Shown: in pieces, positions 55,078 to 63,729 of the stretch | Layout: every line of letters starts with the position of its first letter | Numbering within the stretch: the first letter of the stretch is position 1 | NCBI RefSeq assembly: GCF_902497995.1 | Contig: NZ_CABVII010000007.1 | Coordinates: forward strand, 186,001-250,000 | Length of the DNA: 64,000 nucleotides | Direction: 5' to 3' | Source of the DNA: Pseudomonas fluorescens | GTDB taxonomy: Bacteria > Pseudomonadota > Gammaproteobacteria > Pseudomonadales > Pseudomonadaceae | Translations under genes and position numbers: made by a program | The notes under the pieces: model-generated | Databases searched by the model: none | The model's input: the letters and a program-made list of their open reading frames with translations, nothing else | Told to the model about the DNA's origin: nothing

Positions 55078-55616
55078 GGTTTGCCTCCTTGTTGGTTCAG
55101 CCAGGTGAGGGTGGCCGGGGATGCCTGGCTCAGCGGGATGGATGCCTGGTGCATGGCGCCGTCCCAGCCTTCCATGGTGATCCACAGCTCGGCGTTGGCC
55201 TTGGTTTTCTCGGGGATCGGCAGCATCGCCCCCATGCGGTGCGGCGTGCCGAAGAAAATCACCCCGGCGGCGCGCAGGCTGCGTGGCTTGCCGATGCGCA
55301 GGTAAGTCGCCTTGACCTGATCGCGGCAGCTGTCGCACAGCGCCGCGTTGAAGTTCTTCATGTAGCCGGCCGGGCCATCGAGCCTCGGTGCTTCATTGCG
55401 CAGCTCGGCCAGGCGCAGGCTCCAGGGCCCGACCTGAACCTCTCCGATTTCCCGCTCGCCCAGGCCCGTATCACCGCGAAACAGCGCGGCATCGGCGAAA
55501 TACTTGGGCATGAATCCCAGTGGCACCAGCAACAGCAGGACGTTGATGTGGAAACGCCATTTGTGCCAGAAACGGCTCAATTTCGAACCCGGTTTTTCGG
55601 CGGCGAACAGGCTCAT
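55074..55616 (-). CDS. fpvH: FpvH, inner-membrane protein of the ferripyoverdine system
   Basis: The 180-residue protein has one N-terminal membrane segment (FHINVLLLLVPLGFMPKYF) and a periplasmic domain with the motif C-D-S-C in AALCDSCRDQVKATYLR (about residue 93), which could be redox-active or metal-binding. Its role is to support the FpvG reductase. The ATG at 55616 overlaps the fpvG stop by ATGA. Confidence 0.83.
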   Translation of the reverse strand: MSLFAAEKPGSKLSRFWHKWRFHINVLLLLVPLGFMPKYFADAALFRGDTGLGEREIGEVQVGPWSLRLAELRNEAPRLDGPAGYMKNFNAALCDSCRDQVKATYLRIGKPRSLRAAGVIFFGTPHRMGAMLPIPEKTKANAELWITMEGWDGAMHQASIPLSQASPATLTWLNQQGGKP

Positions 55617-56812
55617 GGGCTGACCTCCGTGGTTTCACGGCTGGAGGCCGCGGCAGTCTGGCCGCGTGGGGTTTTGTTGCTGCGCTTGAGGGCGTTGGCC
55701 GTGGCCAGGGCGGTGCGCTTGGTCCAGATCAACAGGCCACTGAGCACCATCATGCTCAGGATCAGGCCGAAGAAGAACCAGATCAGCTTGATCCAGAGGC
55801 CACCGAAATCGCCGGTGTGCAGCGGCCGCATGGATTCGGTCACCAGCTCCAGGCCAGAGCGGTCCGACAGCAGGCGGGTCGCGCCGACGTCGCCGGTGTA
55901 TGGGTTGATTTCGGCGGTCTGGAACATCAGTGGGTACCAACTGCGGCCACCCACGGAGAGGTAGCTGTAGGCATTGGCGGGCAAGCTGACGAAACTGTCT
56001 TCCAGCCCGGGAATGCTGGCCTTGGCCTGCGCAATCGCAGCCTCCAGGCTGATCATTGGCGCCGGCGCGCCATCGACGGTTATCGGCACGCTCTCGCGCG
56101 GGACCACCAGCGCGACCGGTGCGGTGGAAATCGAAATCTGGTTATCGAACATGAAGGCTTCGATCAGGAACCAGGTGCTGGTGACGGAAATCACCGCGAT
56201 GAACCAGATCGACCAGATGCCGCTGAGGCGGTGAAAGTCGCCCCAGAAAATCCGCGCGCCGTGACGGATGCGCAGGGTCGGGCGCAAGAAGCCTTTCCAG
56301 AAACGCTTGTAGACCACCAGCCCGGTGACCAGAGACGCCAGCAACGGTAGGCTGAGAAACGACACCAGGTACCAGCCCCAGCTATAGCCGTTGGTGAACG
56401 GCACCAGCCACCAGCCATGCAGGGCGCGGGTAAAGGCCTGGAAATTGAACTGTGGCGCCGTGCCCTGGATCACGCCGCTGTACGGGTTGACGTAGACCGT
56501 CACCGAACGACCGTCTGGATAACTGACGCCCACATGGAGGGCGAAGTGTGCTTCATCGGGTCGACTGATGGACTCGACCAGGGTATCGGGTTCGGCCTTC
56601 TTGATGGCGGCGATGATCTGGTCATAGCTGAGCAGCGGCGCATCGTCCGAAGGCTGGCTGGCGCGCATTTGCGGGTTGGCCAGCCAGACGATTTCCTGGC
56701 TGACCACGGCCAGGGTGCCGGTCACACAGACGATCAGCACGAAAAACCAGATCGGCAAGGCCAGCCAGCTATGGACCAGAAACCAGAGTTTTGAGCGGGA
56801 TTTCTTCGACAT
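55613..56812 (-). CDS. fpvG: FpvG, PepSY-type inner-membrane ferripyoverdine reductase
   Basis: The 399-residue protein has four membrane segments (about 13-37, 142-165, 190-215 and 335-360) and two periplasmic PepSY-like regions. FpvG reduces Fe(III) in ferripyoverdine so the metal is released. Landmarks are HSWLALPIWFFVLIVCVTGT, RALHGWWLVPFTNGYSWGW, and FHRLSGIWSIWFIAVISVTS, with histidines placed to ligate heme or metal at the membrane face. It is the first gene of the fpv operon; all following genes are coupled. I see no clear PvdS-type box in the 319 bases upstream. Confidence 0.89.
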   Translation of the reverse strand: MSKKSRSKLWFLVHSWLALPIWFFVLIVCVTGTLAVVSQEIVWLANPQMRASQPSDDAPLLSYDQIIAAIKKAEPDTLVESISRPDEAHFALHVGVSYPDGRSVTVYVNPYSGVIQGTAPQFNFQAFTRALHGWWLVPFTNGYSWGWYLVSFLSLPLLASLVTGLVVYKRFWKGFLRPTLRIRHGARIFWGDFHRLSGIWSIWFIAVISVTSTWFLIEAFMFDNQISISTAPVALVVPRESVPITVDGAPAPMISLEAAIAQAKASIPGLEDSFVSLPANAYSYLSVGGRSWYPLMFQTAEINPYTGDVGATRLLSDRSGLELVTESMRPLHTGDFGGLWIKLIWFFFGLILSMMVLSGLLIWTKRTALATANALKRSNKTPRGQTAAASSRETTEVSP

Positions 56813-57131
56813 GATTAAAGGTCTTGGTTCGATGAGTGGGCCTCTGCTGCGGGCTTCCCAGCGATGAGGTCCATGAAAGGCCCGGCCGTGGCTTTTGCCT
56901 GCGCGGCCGACTGCATCTATATAAGACGAATGAACATCGGAAATCCCGAAGGTGAATATGAAAGAAAATGTTTCTTGTTCCGCGAAAGCTGGTTTTCTTT
57001 GGGTATGACTGTAATGCCGCCTTCGCGGGCAAGCCTCGCTCCTACAGGGTTGTCGTTCGCCATATTACAAACGACTCAACCTGTAGGAGCGAGGCTTGCC
57101 CGCGAAGAGGCCCGGTCAGGCACCGAAAATC
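56813..57131. other. Upstream region of fpvG with a REP pair; no gene
   Basis: This 319-base stretch separates fpvG from the VOC-family gene. It holds the REP pair at 57021-57107 and, nearer fpvG, an AT-rich block (56950-56980) and TATATAAG-like sequence that may belong to the fpvG promoter. No open frame of note was seen. No TAAAT-N16-CGT match was found on the minus strand. Confidence 0.6.
57021..57107. repeat. REP pair (REPIN) upstream of fpvG
   Basis: CTTCGCGGGCAAGCCTCGCT with CCTACAGG at the left and the inverse CTGTAGGAGCGAGGCTTGCC at the right flank a ~32-base spacer. Inner bases TTGTCGTT and AACGACTCAA extend the pairing. Same subtype as at 16.9 kb. Confidence 0.9.
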
Positions 57132-57590
57132 TCACCCCTGCTGAAACATCTCCTTGGCCCGCTGCTCAATCTGCTCCTGTGTCAGATCTTCCTTGCGCGT
57201 CGCCAGGAACCACAAATGCCCATAGGGATCCTTCAAGGTCCCTGAACGGTCGCCATAAAACTGATCCTTGACCTCGGACACCGCGGTGCCGCCAGCGGCA
57301 ATCGCCTGTTTAAAGGACTTGTCCACATCATTCACATACAGGTGTAGCCCCACGGAAGGCGATGTGTCCGGATTGCTCAACGGCCCTTGATCGCACGGGG
57401 TGCCCAGCATGATCGGACAATCGCCGATGCGCAGTTCGGCGTGGCCGATGCTGCCATCCGGCATGGACAGGCGCATGACTTCAGTGGCGCCAAAGGCTTT
57501 CTTGTAGAACTCGATGGCTTCAGCCGCTTTCTGAATGCCCAGATACGGGGTGATGCTGTGATAGCCCTCTGGAATGGGTTTAACGCTCAT
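57132..57590 (-). CDS. VOC-family (glyoxalase/PhnB-like) protein
   Basis: The 152-residue protein is a PhnB-type member of the vicinal-oxygen-chelate fold: HSITPYLGIQKAAEAIEFYK, then HAELRIGDCPIMLGTP and KDPYGHLWFLATR. Members include bleomycin-resistance-like and uncharacterised proteins, and a substrate cannot be named. GGGAGAA lies ahead of the ATG at 57590. The longer frame upstream has no ribosome site. Confidence 0.85.
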   Translation of the reverse strand: MSVKPIPEGYHSITPYLGIQKAAEAIEFYKKAFGATEVMRLSMPDGSIGHAELRIGDCPIMLGTPCDQGPLSNPDTSPSVGLHLYVNDVDKSFKQAIAAGGTAVSEVKDQFYGDRSGTLKDPYGHLWFLATRKEDLTQEQIEQRAKEMFQQG

Positions 57591-57854
57591 GACGGTTCTC
57601 CCTTTTTGTTGTGAGTTGACGAGGTTTCGTCGGTCTGCGGCCGAAAGTGTAGGCGCTGCCGAAGGTTCGGGCCGCGGTCGGACGATCTCTTGATTTTGAT
57701 CTTCAACAGTCGTCAAGTTCACAAAAAATCGCAGCCTTCGGCAGCTCAGTTAGCCAAATTCAATAGCCACTATCGAGAGCGTTGATTTCTGCCCGTCCAG
57801 AGGCGCGAGTAGCCTGTGTTCATTGCCCGAATCCAGATGTCAGGACGCCAGACC

Positions 57855-58124
57855 ATGAAACACCTACTCGCCACTTTCCTGCTGCTCGCCGCCTCAGTTC
57901 TTGCCGGATGTGCCAGCCACGGTTCCCCGGAACTGCGGCCCTACACCGCTGAAGAAAGCAAGGAACTGGCGCTGGAGGCATTGAATCGTCGCGGCTTGTC
58001 CTTCGATGAATACCACGCGAAAAAAGCCGAACTGCTCGGCGAGCCGCAGAAGTCGTTCAGCTTCGACAAACACGGCGAAATGAACGCCGAACGTGCAGTA
58101 CAACTTCACGGTCGCCCAAGCTGA
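57855..58124 (+). CDS. Small lipoprotein, hypothetical
   Basis: An 89-residue protein with signal peptide and lipobox LAGC (cysteine at residue 19; LLLAASVLAGCASHGS). The mature part is short and charged, with ALEALNRRGLSFDEYHAKK, a short-helix motif seen in short C-terminal-domain-like regions. No function can be given. The ATG at 57855 is preferred over one at 57816 because the signal peptide begins there. Confidence 0.75.
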   Translation: MKHLLATFLLLAASVLAGCASHGSPELRPYTAEESKELALEALNRRGLSFDEYHAKKAELLGEPQKSFSFDKHGEMNAERAVQLHGRPS

Positions 58125-58219
58125 GCGACTGTACTGCTCGAAGTTTCACCCAACTGTCCGTGGGTTTCGCGCAAGGTGTGCGGTAGGGTCAATACCTGAC
58201 TGCCCCTGGACTGCCACCG

Positions 58220-58834
58220 ATGACGCTCTCGCTCGATCTGCTGCTGGGCTTCGCCCTGTTTGCCCTGGTTACCTCGATCACCCCCGGCCCGAACAACACC
58301 ATGTTGCTGGCCTCGGGCGTGAACTTCGGCTTTAACCGCACCATTCCACATATGCTTGGCATCACCTGCGGTTTCTTCGTGCTGGTCGTGGCCGTGGGTT
58401 TCGGTCTGGGCGCGGTGTTTCAAGCGTATCCATTGCTCTACACCGTGCTGCGTTACATCGGTGCTGCGTACTTGCTGTACCTGGCGTGGAAAATCGCTCA
58501 TTCGGGTCCGGTTTCAGACAGCGAGCAAGGGCAGGCCAAGCCGATCAGCTACCTGGGCGCGGCGGCGTTCCAATGGGTCAACCCCAAGGCCTGGATCATG
58601 GCCATCGGTGCCATCAGTACCTACACGCCGATGCAGGGTTATTTCACCAATGTGATCGTGATCGCCGCGGTCTTCGCACTGATCAACTTGCCGAGCGTCA
58701 GTGTCTGGGCCGCGTGTGGCACGTTATTGCGCAACGTATTGAAGGATCGCCGCTGGTTGCGCCTGTTCAACTGGGGCATGGCTGCGTTACTGGTGGTTTC
58801 GTTGTATCCGATGTTGCAAGAAAGCTTTAGCTGA
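58220..58834 (+). CDS. LysE/RhtB-family amino-acid exporter
   Basis: A 204-residue exporter with about six membrane segments and the family start LLGFALFALVTSITPGPNNTMLLASGVNFG, including the TPGPN motif. AFQWVNPKAWIMAIGAIST near residue 115 is the second family hallmark. It exports an amino acid or derivative; the substrate is unknown. It stands alone between the lipoprotein and cysteine desulfurase genes. Confidence 0.9.
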   Translation: MTLSLDLLLGFALFALVTSITPGPNNTMLLASGVNFGFNRTIPHMLGITCGFFVLVVAVGFGLGAVFQAYPLLYTVLRYIGAAYLLYLAWKIAHSGPVSDSEQGQAKPISYLGAAAFQWVNPKAWIMAIGAISTYTPMQGYFTNVIVIAAVFALINLPSVSVWAACGTLLRNVLKDRRWLRLFNWGMAALLVVSLYPMLQESFS

Positions 58835-59038
58835 CGCATTGCTTCAACCGGTCGCCGGATGCCTGTTAAGCTCGACTTCAGGAGCGTTCCTACGCACTTT
58901 TAAATGAAGTTGTGCTTCTTTAACGGCCTCCGATCAGGTATTTCTATCGTTCCGGACGATCGGCGCAGCTCACGAGGTTGCGCCTTGACCGTTCGGTAAC
59001 GCGCTTCCTGATCCCGGAACACGCTCTGCGAGTCTTTT

Positions 59039-60205
59039 ATGAATAAACGTCCACTGTATTTCGACTATGCCGCCACCACGCCGGTGGATGAGCGGGTCAT
59101 CCAGGTCCTGGTCGAATGTCTGGGTTTCAACGGCAATTTCGGCAACCCGGCCTCCAGCTCCCATGCGTTCGGCCAGCAGGCCCGGCAATCGGTCGAGCAG
59201 GCACGGCGTCAGGTGGCGGAGTTGGTCGGTGCCCAGGCGGAGCAGATCGTCTGGACCTCCGGCGCCACCGAATCGAACAATCTTGCCCTCAAGGGCGTGG
59301 CCCAGGCTCGCGGCGTTTGCGGCGGCCACATCATCACCAGCCAGATCGAGCACAAGGCCATTCTCGACACCGCGAAACAATTGCAGGACGCCGGTGTTGC
59401 AGTGACGTATCTGGTGCCTGACGCCGAAGGCCTGATTACCCCGCAAGCCGTCAGCGAAGCACTGCGCGAGGACACCTTTCTGGTCTCGCTGATGCTGGTC
59501 AACAATGAGTTGGGCACCGTCAATGACATCCCCGCCATTGGCCAGGTCGTGCGTGATCGCGATGCGTTGTTCCATGTCGACGCGGCTCAGGGTGCGAGTA
59601 AAGTGGCGATCGACCTGGCCGAATGGCCGGTGGACCTGATGTCGTTTTCCGCCCACAAGATTTATGGCCCCAAAGGCATCGGTGCGTTGTACGTTGGCCC
59701 TCGCGCACAGCAGCGTTTGCAGGCTCAGATCCACGGTGGTGGTCACGAAGGTGGCTTGCGCTCCGGAACGCTGGCGACCCACCAGATCGCAGCCATGGGC
59801 GCGGCCTTCGCGTTGGCGAGGCAGTTGTTCGAGGAGGAGAAAGCCGTGATCGAGGGTTTGCGTGAACGCCTGCTCGCGCCACTGCTGGGCATGCCTGGCG
59901 TTCGCCTCAATGGCAGCCCGACCCGGCGCATTCCCCATACCCTGAGCCTGACCTTCAACGAAGGCGAGTTCAGCGCTGCGGCGTTGAGCACCTCGATCGC
60001 GTTCTCCGCGACCTCGGCCTGTAACTCCGCCAGCAATGCTCCCTCCCATGTGCTGCTGGCCCTGGGGCACGACGCCCGCTCGGCGAGCCGTACCATCCGC
60101 TTGAGCCTGGGACGTTTCACCACCGAGCAGGACATCGATCAAGCGGTACACCTGATCAAATCGGCCTGCGCCAGTGCTCCGGCATTCTGGGCGACAGGGC
60201 CATAA
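59039..60205 (+). CDS. Cysteine desulfurase, IscS/NifS family
   Basis: The 388-residue PLP enzyme removes sulfur from cysteine for iron-sulfur clusters or thio-modification. PLP-binding K207 is in SFSAHKIYGPKGIGALY, and the sulfur-accepting cysteine is C328 in SATSACNSASNAPSH. The N-terminal YFDYAATTPVD and GATESNNLALKG blocks are also typical. No iscR, iscU or other isc genes are adjacent, so this is a separate paralogue from the main isc operon. The next gene lies 57 bases downstream. Confidence 0.9.
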   Translation: MNKRPLYFDYAATTPVDERVIQVLVECLGFNGNFGNPASSSHAFGQQARQSVEQARRQVAELVGAQAEQIVWTSGATESNNLALKGVAQARGVCGGHIITSQIEHKAILDTAKQLQDAGVAVTYLVPDAEGLITPQAVSEALREDTFLVSLMLVNNELGTVNDIPAIGQVVRDRDALFHVDAAQGASKVAIDLAEWPVDLMSFSAHKIYGPKGIGALYVGPRAQQRLQAQIHGGGHEGGLRSGTLATHQIAAMGAAFALARQLFEEEKAVIEGLRERLLAPLLGMPGVRLNGSPTRRIPHTLSLTFNEGEFSAAALSTSIAFSATSACNSASNAPSHVLLALGHDARSASRTIRLSLGRFTTEQDIDQAVHLIKSACASAPAFWATGP

Positions 60206-60262
60206 AGCGCCGGCTTCGATCGGCACTCGACAATAATGATGAAGTGGTTAGCAGGAGACACG

Positions 60263-62071
60263 ATGAGTACGCAGCTTTCGATCAATGGATCGGTGCCCGA
60301 GCGCCTGGCGCACACCCGCGAGCTGATGAGCCGGGAGGGCATTCACGCCCTGCTGGTGCCGTCGGCCGACCCGCACCTGTCGGAATACCTGCCGGGCTAC
60401 TGGCAAGGGCGGCAGTGGTTGTCGGGCTTCCATGGCTCGGTCGGCACACTGATCGTGACCAGGGACTTTGCCGGCGTCTGGGCTGACAGCCGTTACTGGG
60501 AACAAGCGACCAAGGAACTCCAGGGCAGCGGCATCGAACTGGTCAAGCTGCAACCGGGTCAACCCGGCCCGCTGGACTGGCTGGCCGAGCAAACCCCTGA
60601 AGGCGGCGTCGTCGCGGTGGATGGTGCCGTGATGGCGGTGGCCTCGGCGCGTACCTTGGGCGGCAAGCTCGAAGAACGCGGCGCACGGCTGCGCACCGAC
60701 ATCGATCTGTTGAGCGAAGTCTGGAGCGACCGTCCGAACCTGCCGAACGAGCCGATCTATCAACACTTGCCGCCGCAGGCGACTGTCAGCCGCGGCGAGA
60801 AGCTCGCCAAGTTGCGCGAAGTATTGAAGGAGCGCGGTGCCGACTGGCATTTCATAGCCACCCTCGATGACATCGCCTGGCTGTTCAACCTGCGCGGCGG
60901 CGATGTGTCGTTCAATCCGGTGTTCGTCTCCTTCGCCTTGATCAGCCAGCAGCAGGCCACCTTGTTCGTCGCCCTGAGTAAAGTCGATAGCGAACTGCGC
61001 GCAGCCCTCGAACAGGACGGCGTGACCCTGCGTGATTACAGCGAAGTGGCCGACGCATTGGGTGCCGTGCCGAGCGGCGCCAGCCTGCAAGTCGATCCGG
61101 CGCGGGTGACGGCGGGTTTGCTGGGTAACCTGGACAGCGGCGTGAAACTGGTCGAGGGCCTGAACCCGACGACACTGGCCAAGTCGCAGAAAAGCCTGGC
61201 CGATGCCGAGCACATTCGTCAGGCCATGGAGCAGGACGGTGCGGCGTTGTGTGAGTTCTTCACCTGGCTGGAGTCGGCATGGGGTCGTGAGCGCATCACC
61301 GAACTGACCATCGACGAACACCTGACAGCCGCGCGTACCCGACGTCCGGGTTATGTGTCCCTGAGCTTCAACACCATTGCCGCGTTCAACGCCAATGGCG
61401 CGATGCCGCATTACCACGCCACCGAGAACGAGCATGCGGTGATCGAGGGCGACGGCCTGCTGCTGATCGATTCCGGCGGCCAATACCTGGGCGGCACCAC
61501 CGACATCACGCGGATGGTCCCGGTCGGTACGCCGACGGATGAGCAGAAACGCGATTGCACGCGGGTACTCAAAGGCGTGATTGCCTTGTCCCGGGCACAA
61601 TTCCCGAAAGGCATTTTGTCGCCATTGCTGGATGCCATCGCTCGTGCGCCGATCTGGGCCGACAGCGTCGACTACGGTCACGGCACCGGTCATGGTGTCG
61701 GTTACTTCCTCAACGTGCACGAAGGTCCGCAGGTCATCGCGTATCAGGCGGCAGCCGCGCCGCAAACGGCCATGCAACCAGGCATGATCACGTCCATCGA
61801 ACCGGGCACTTACCGTCCGGGCCGCTGGGGCGTGCGGATCGAGAACCTGGTCTTGAACCGCGAGGCGGGCAAGAGCGAATTTGGTGAGTTCCTGAAATTC
61901 GAGACCCTGACCCTGTGCCCGATCGACACTCGCTGCCTGGAACCGTCGCTGCTGACCGAAGATGAAAAGCAGTGGTTCAACGCTTACCACGCCGAGGTGC
62001 GCGAACGCCTGAGCCCGTTGCTCGACGGCGCAGCCCTGGAGTGGTTGAACAGCCGAACCGCGGCTATCTGA
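60263..62071 (+). CDS. Xaa-Pro aminopeptidase (M24B family)
   Basis: The 602-residue metallopeptidase has a long creatinase-like N-terminal part and a C-terminal pita-bread catalytic domain. Metal ligands are D in LLIDSGGQYLGGTTDITR (about 402 and 413), H in HGTGHGVGYFLNVHEGP (about 472-487), and E in ITSIEPGTY and GVRIENLVL. It cuts off an N-terminal residue ahead of proline. The size is that of the large, three-domain type. AGGAG lies ahead of the ATG at 60263. A hairpin follows. Confidence 0.92.
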   Translation: MSTQLSINGSVPERLAHTRELMSREGIHALLVPSADPHLSEYLPGYWQGRQWLSGFHGSVGTLIVTRDFAGVWADSRYWEQATKELQGSGIELVKLQPGQPGPLDWLAEQTPEGGVVAVDGAVMAVASARTLGGKLEERGARLRTDIDLLSEVWSDRPNLPNEPIYQHLPPQATVSRGEKLAKLREVLKERGADWHFIATLDDIAWLFNLRGGDVSFNPVFVSFALISQQQATLFVALSKVDSELRAALEQDGVTLRDYSEVADALGAVPSGASLQVDPARVTAGLLGNLDSGVKLVEGLNPTTLAKSQKSLADAEHIRQAMEQDGAALCEFFTWLESAWGRERITELTIDEHLTAARTRRPGYVSLSFNTIAAFNANGAMPHYHATENEHAVIEGDGLLLIDSGGQYLGGTTDITRMVPVGTPTDEQKRDCTRVLKGVIALSRAQFPKGILSPLLDAIARAPIWADSVDYGHGTGHGVGYFLNVHEGPQVIAYQAAAAPQTAMQPGMITSIEPGTYRPGRWGVRIENLVLNREAGKSEFGEFLKFETLTLCPIDTRCLEPSLLTEDEKQWFNAYHAEVRERLSPLLDGAALEWLNSRTAAI

Positions 62072-62083
62072 TCGGCATGAGTT

Positions 62084-62114
62084 CAGGCGCTGGTGCCAGC
62101 GCCTGGCTCATTTT
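62084..62114 (+). terminator. Terminator-like hairpin after the aminopeptidase gene
   Basis: CAGGCGCTGG and CCAGCGCCTG form a ten-pair stem with a two-base loop on paper, followed shortly by TTTT. The T-run is short. Confidence 0.6.
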
Positions 62115-62237
62115 GTCGAGGTCTGACTCAGGGCTTCAAGCACGAACTCCAGCCGATCCTGATGTGCTCGGGGTTGAGGGTGCGATTTGTCGGCTGCAGG
62201 AGAGTTGGGCGCAGGTCCGCGAACCTGACCAGGCGGC

Positions 62238-62519
62238 CTATTTGCAGATGACGATCATGCTGCGGCTGGTGTAGCCGGCAGGGTTGAGACCAAATGGATA
62301 ATCGCCAGGTTCTTCCACCGCGTCCCCCGACTTGGCGATGACCTTGTAACCCTTGGGTGCACACGAATTGGCAGCGCTGGTGTAACACTTGTCCCAGGAT
62401 GACGACAGCCCGGAACAGTTGATATGCAGCCCTTTCTTGCCATGTTTGATTGTGGGTTTCGACGTCGCCGCGCAGCCCGCAACCGCCAGTACGGCGATCA
62501 GTATCAAAATTCGTTTCAT
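62238..62519 (-). CDS. Small cysteine-containing lipoprotein, hypothetical
   Basis: The 93-residue protein has a signal peptide and lipobox VAGC (cysteine at residue 16; LILIAVLAVAGCAATS). The mature part has four more cysteines (C35, C45, C53 and C92), which could form two disulfides in the periplasm. It contains NCSGLSSSWDKCYTSAAN and CAPKGYKVIAK. No function is known to me. Single gene, convergent with the aminopeptidase. Confidence 0.78.
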   Translation of the reverse strand: MKRILILIAVLAVAGCAATSKPTIKHGKKGLHINCSGLSSSWDKCYTSAANSCAPKGYKVIAKSGDAVEEPGDYPFGLNPAGYTSRSMIVICK

Positions 62520-62690
62520 TACTGTCCTTATAGCGTCCCGGATCTTGATGCCCGGGTCTTGCTGTATTCGCTTTCGCTGGAAGCGTCTCCGATGTCCCTG
62601 TCCTTAAAAATCCATGTCTGGCACCGCGTTGCGGGTCTAAACATGGCCTAATTGTGCGGCAAATACCAGACCCTCGTTAAAAATCTGATA

Positions 62691-63587
62691 TCAATCCGCC
62701 ACGACGGCGGGCTTGACGGAGTTGCCCATGGTCATGGTTGCGCCGACGGACGCCAGAATGATGCACAGGATAGCCATCCACTGTGACAGCGAGAGGTATT
62801 CCTGGAGGAACAGCAGGCCGGACAATGCGCCGAACGCAGGTTCAATACTCATCAGCGTGCCAAAGGTCCGGGCCGGCATGCGGGTGAGGGCGACCATCTC
62901 CAATGTGTAGGGCACTGCGGTGGACAGCAGGGCGACACCAATGGCGATGGGGATCAGCGACGGAGTCAGCAGGGCGGCGCCCGCGTGGACGATACCGATC
63001 GGGGCGACGAACAATGCGGCAATCATCACCCCCAGTGCAGCGGTCTGCACGCCATTGTCGGCACCGGCTTTTTGCCCGAACAGGATATACAGCGCCCAGC
63101 AGACACCCGCCCCCAAGGCATATCCGGCACCTGCCAGGTCGATACTGGCGGAGGCGGCTCCAGTCGGTATCAACAGCATCAGGCCGACGGCCGCCAGGGC
63201 GATCCACACAAAATCGATGGCCCGTCGCGAGGCATAGATGGCAACCGCCAGGGGACCGGTGAACTCCAGTGCCACTGCGATACCCAGGGGCACGGTGCGC
63301 AAGGACATATAGAAGAGGAGGTTCATGCCGCCCAGCGCCATGCCGTAGACAATGACGGTGCGCAGGGATTTCGCCGTGAGCGTCGCCCGCCATGGTCGCA
63401 GTATCAGCAGCATGATCACGCTGGCGAAAACCAGGCGAAGGGCCGTGGTCCCTTGAGCGCCCACAACGGGAAACATGCTTTTGGCCAGTGAGGCTCCAGA
63501 CTGGATCGATGCCATGGCTATTAATAGCAGGCCAACCGAGAACAGGGTCGAGGCAAGGCTGCGGGGGTGGTCATTCATGCGTGACAT
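62691..63587 (-). CDS. DMT-family exporter, RhtA-like (EamA domains)
   Basis: The 298-residue protein has ten membrane segments in two EamA repeats. VGLLLIAMASIQSGASLAKS and FPVVGAQGTTALRLVFASV near the start match RhtA, the threonine/homoserine exporter. LMSIEPAFGALSGLLFLQE is the second-repeat hallmark. It probably exports an amino acid or metabolite from the cell. Starts at residues 1 or 4 are both possible; neither has a strong ribosome site. Confidence 0.88.
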   Translation of the reverse strand: MSRMNDHPRSLASTLFSVGLLLIAMASIQSGASLAKSMFPVVGAQGTTALRLVFASVIMLLILRPWRATLTAKSLRTVIVYGMALGGMNLLFYMSLRTVPLGIAVALEFTGPLAVAIYASRRAIDFVWIALAAVGLMLLIPTGAASASIDLAGAGYALGAGVCWALYILFGQKAGADNGVQTAALGVMIAALFVAPIGIVHAGAALLTPSLIPIAIGVALLSTAVPYTLEMVALTRMPARTFGTLMSIEPAFGALSGLLFLQEYLSLSQWMAILCIILASVGATMTMGNSVKPAVVAD

Positions 63588-63701
63588 CGTCCGAAGAAGA
63601 AAGCGAGAGTGTAGTTGGGCAATATACTGCGCATTCGTTGCGGGCGCGTCTATATATAAGCAGCGTTTTTGAAGATCTTGATAGAAAAGCGTAATCAGGG
63701 C

Positions 63702-63729
63702 TTGACGGCAGATTCTGTAAGTCTATAAT
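63702..63729 (+). promoter_or_regulatory. First rRNA-operon promoter
   Basis: TTGACG and TATAAT are 16 bases apart, followed by a GC-rich start region (TCGCCCC). This is the pattern of stable-RNA promoters under growth-rate control. Confidence 0.75.

Noticed and set aside
56813..57020. PvdS-type box or Fur box ahead of fpvG
   Set aside because: No TAAAT-N16-CGT on the minus strand, and the AT-rich block at 56950-56980 does not follow the Fur hexamer pattern well enough.
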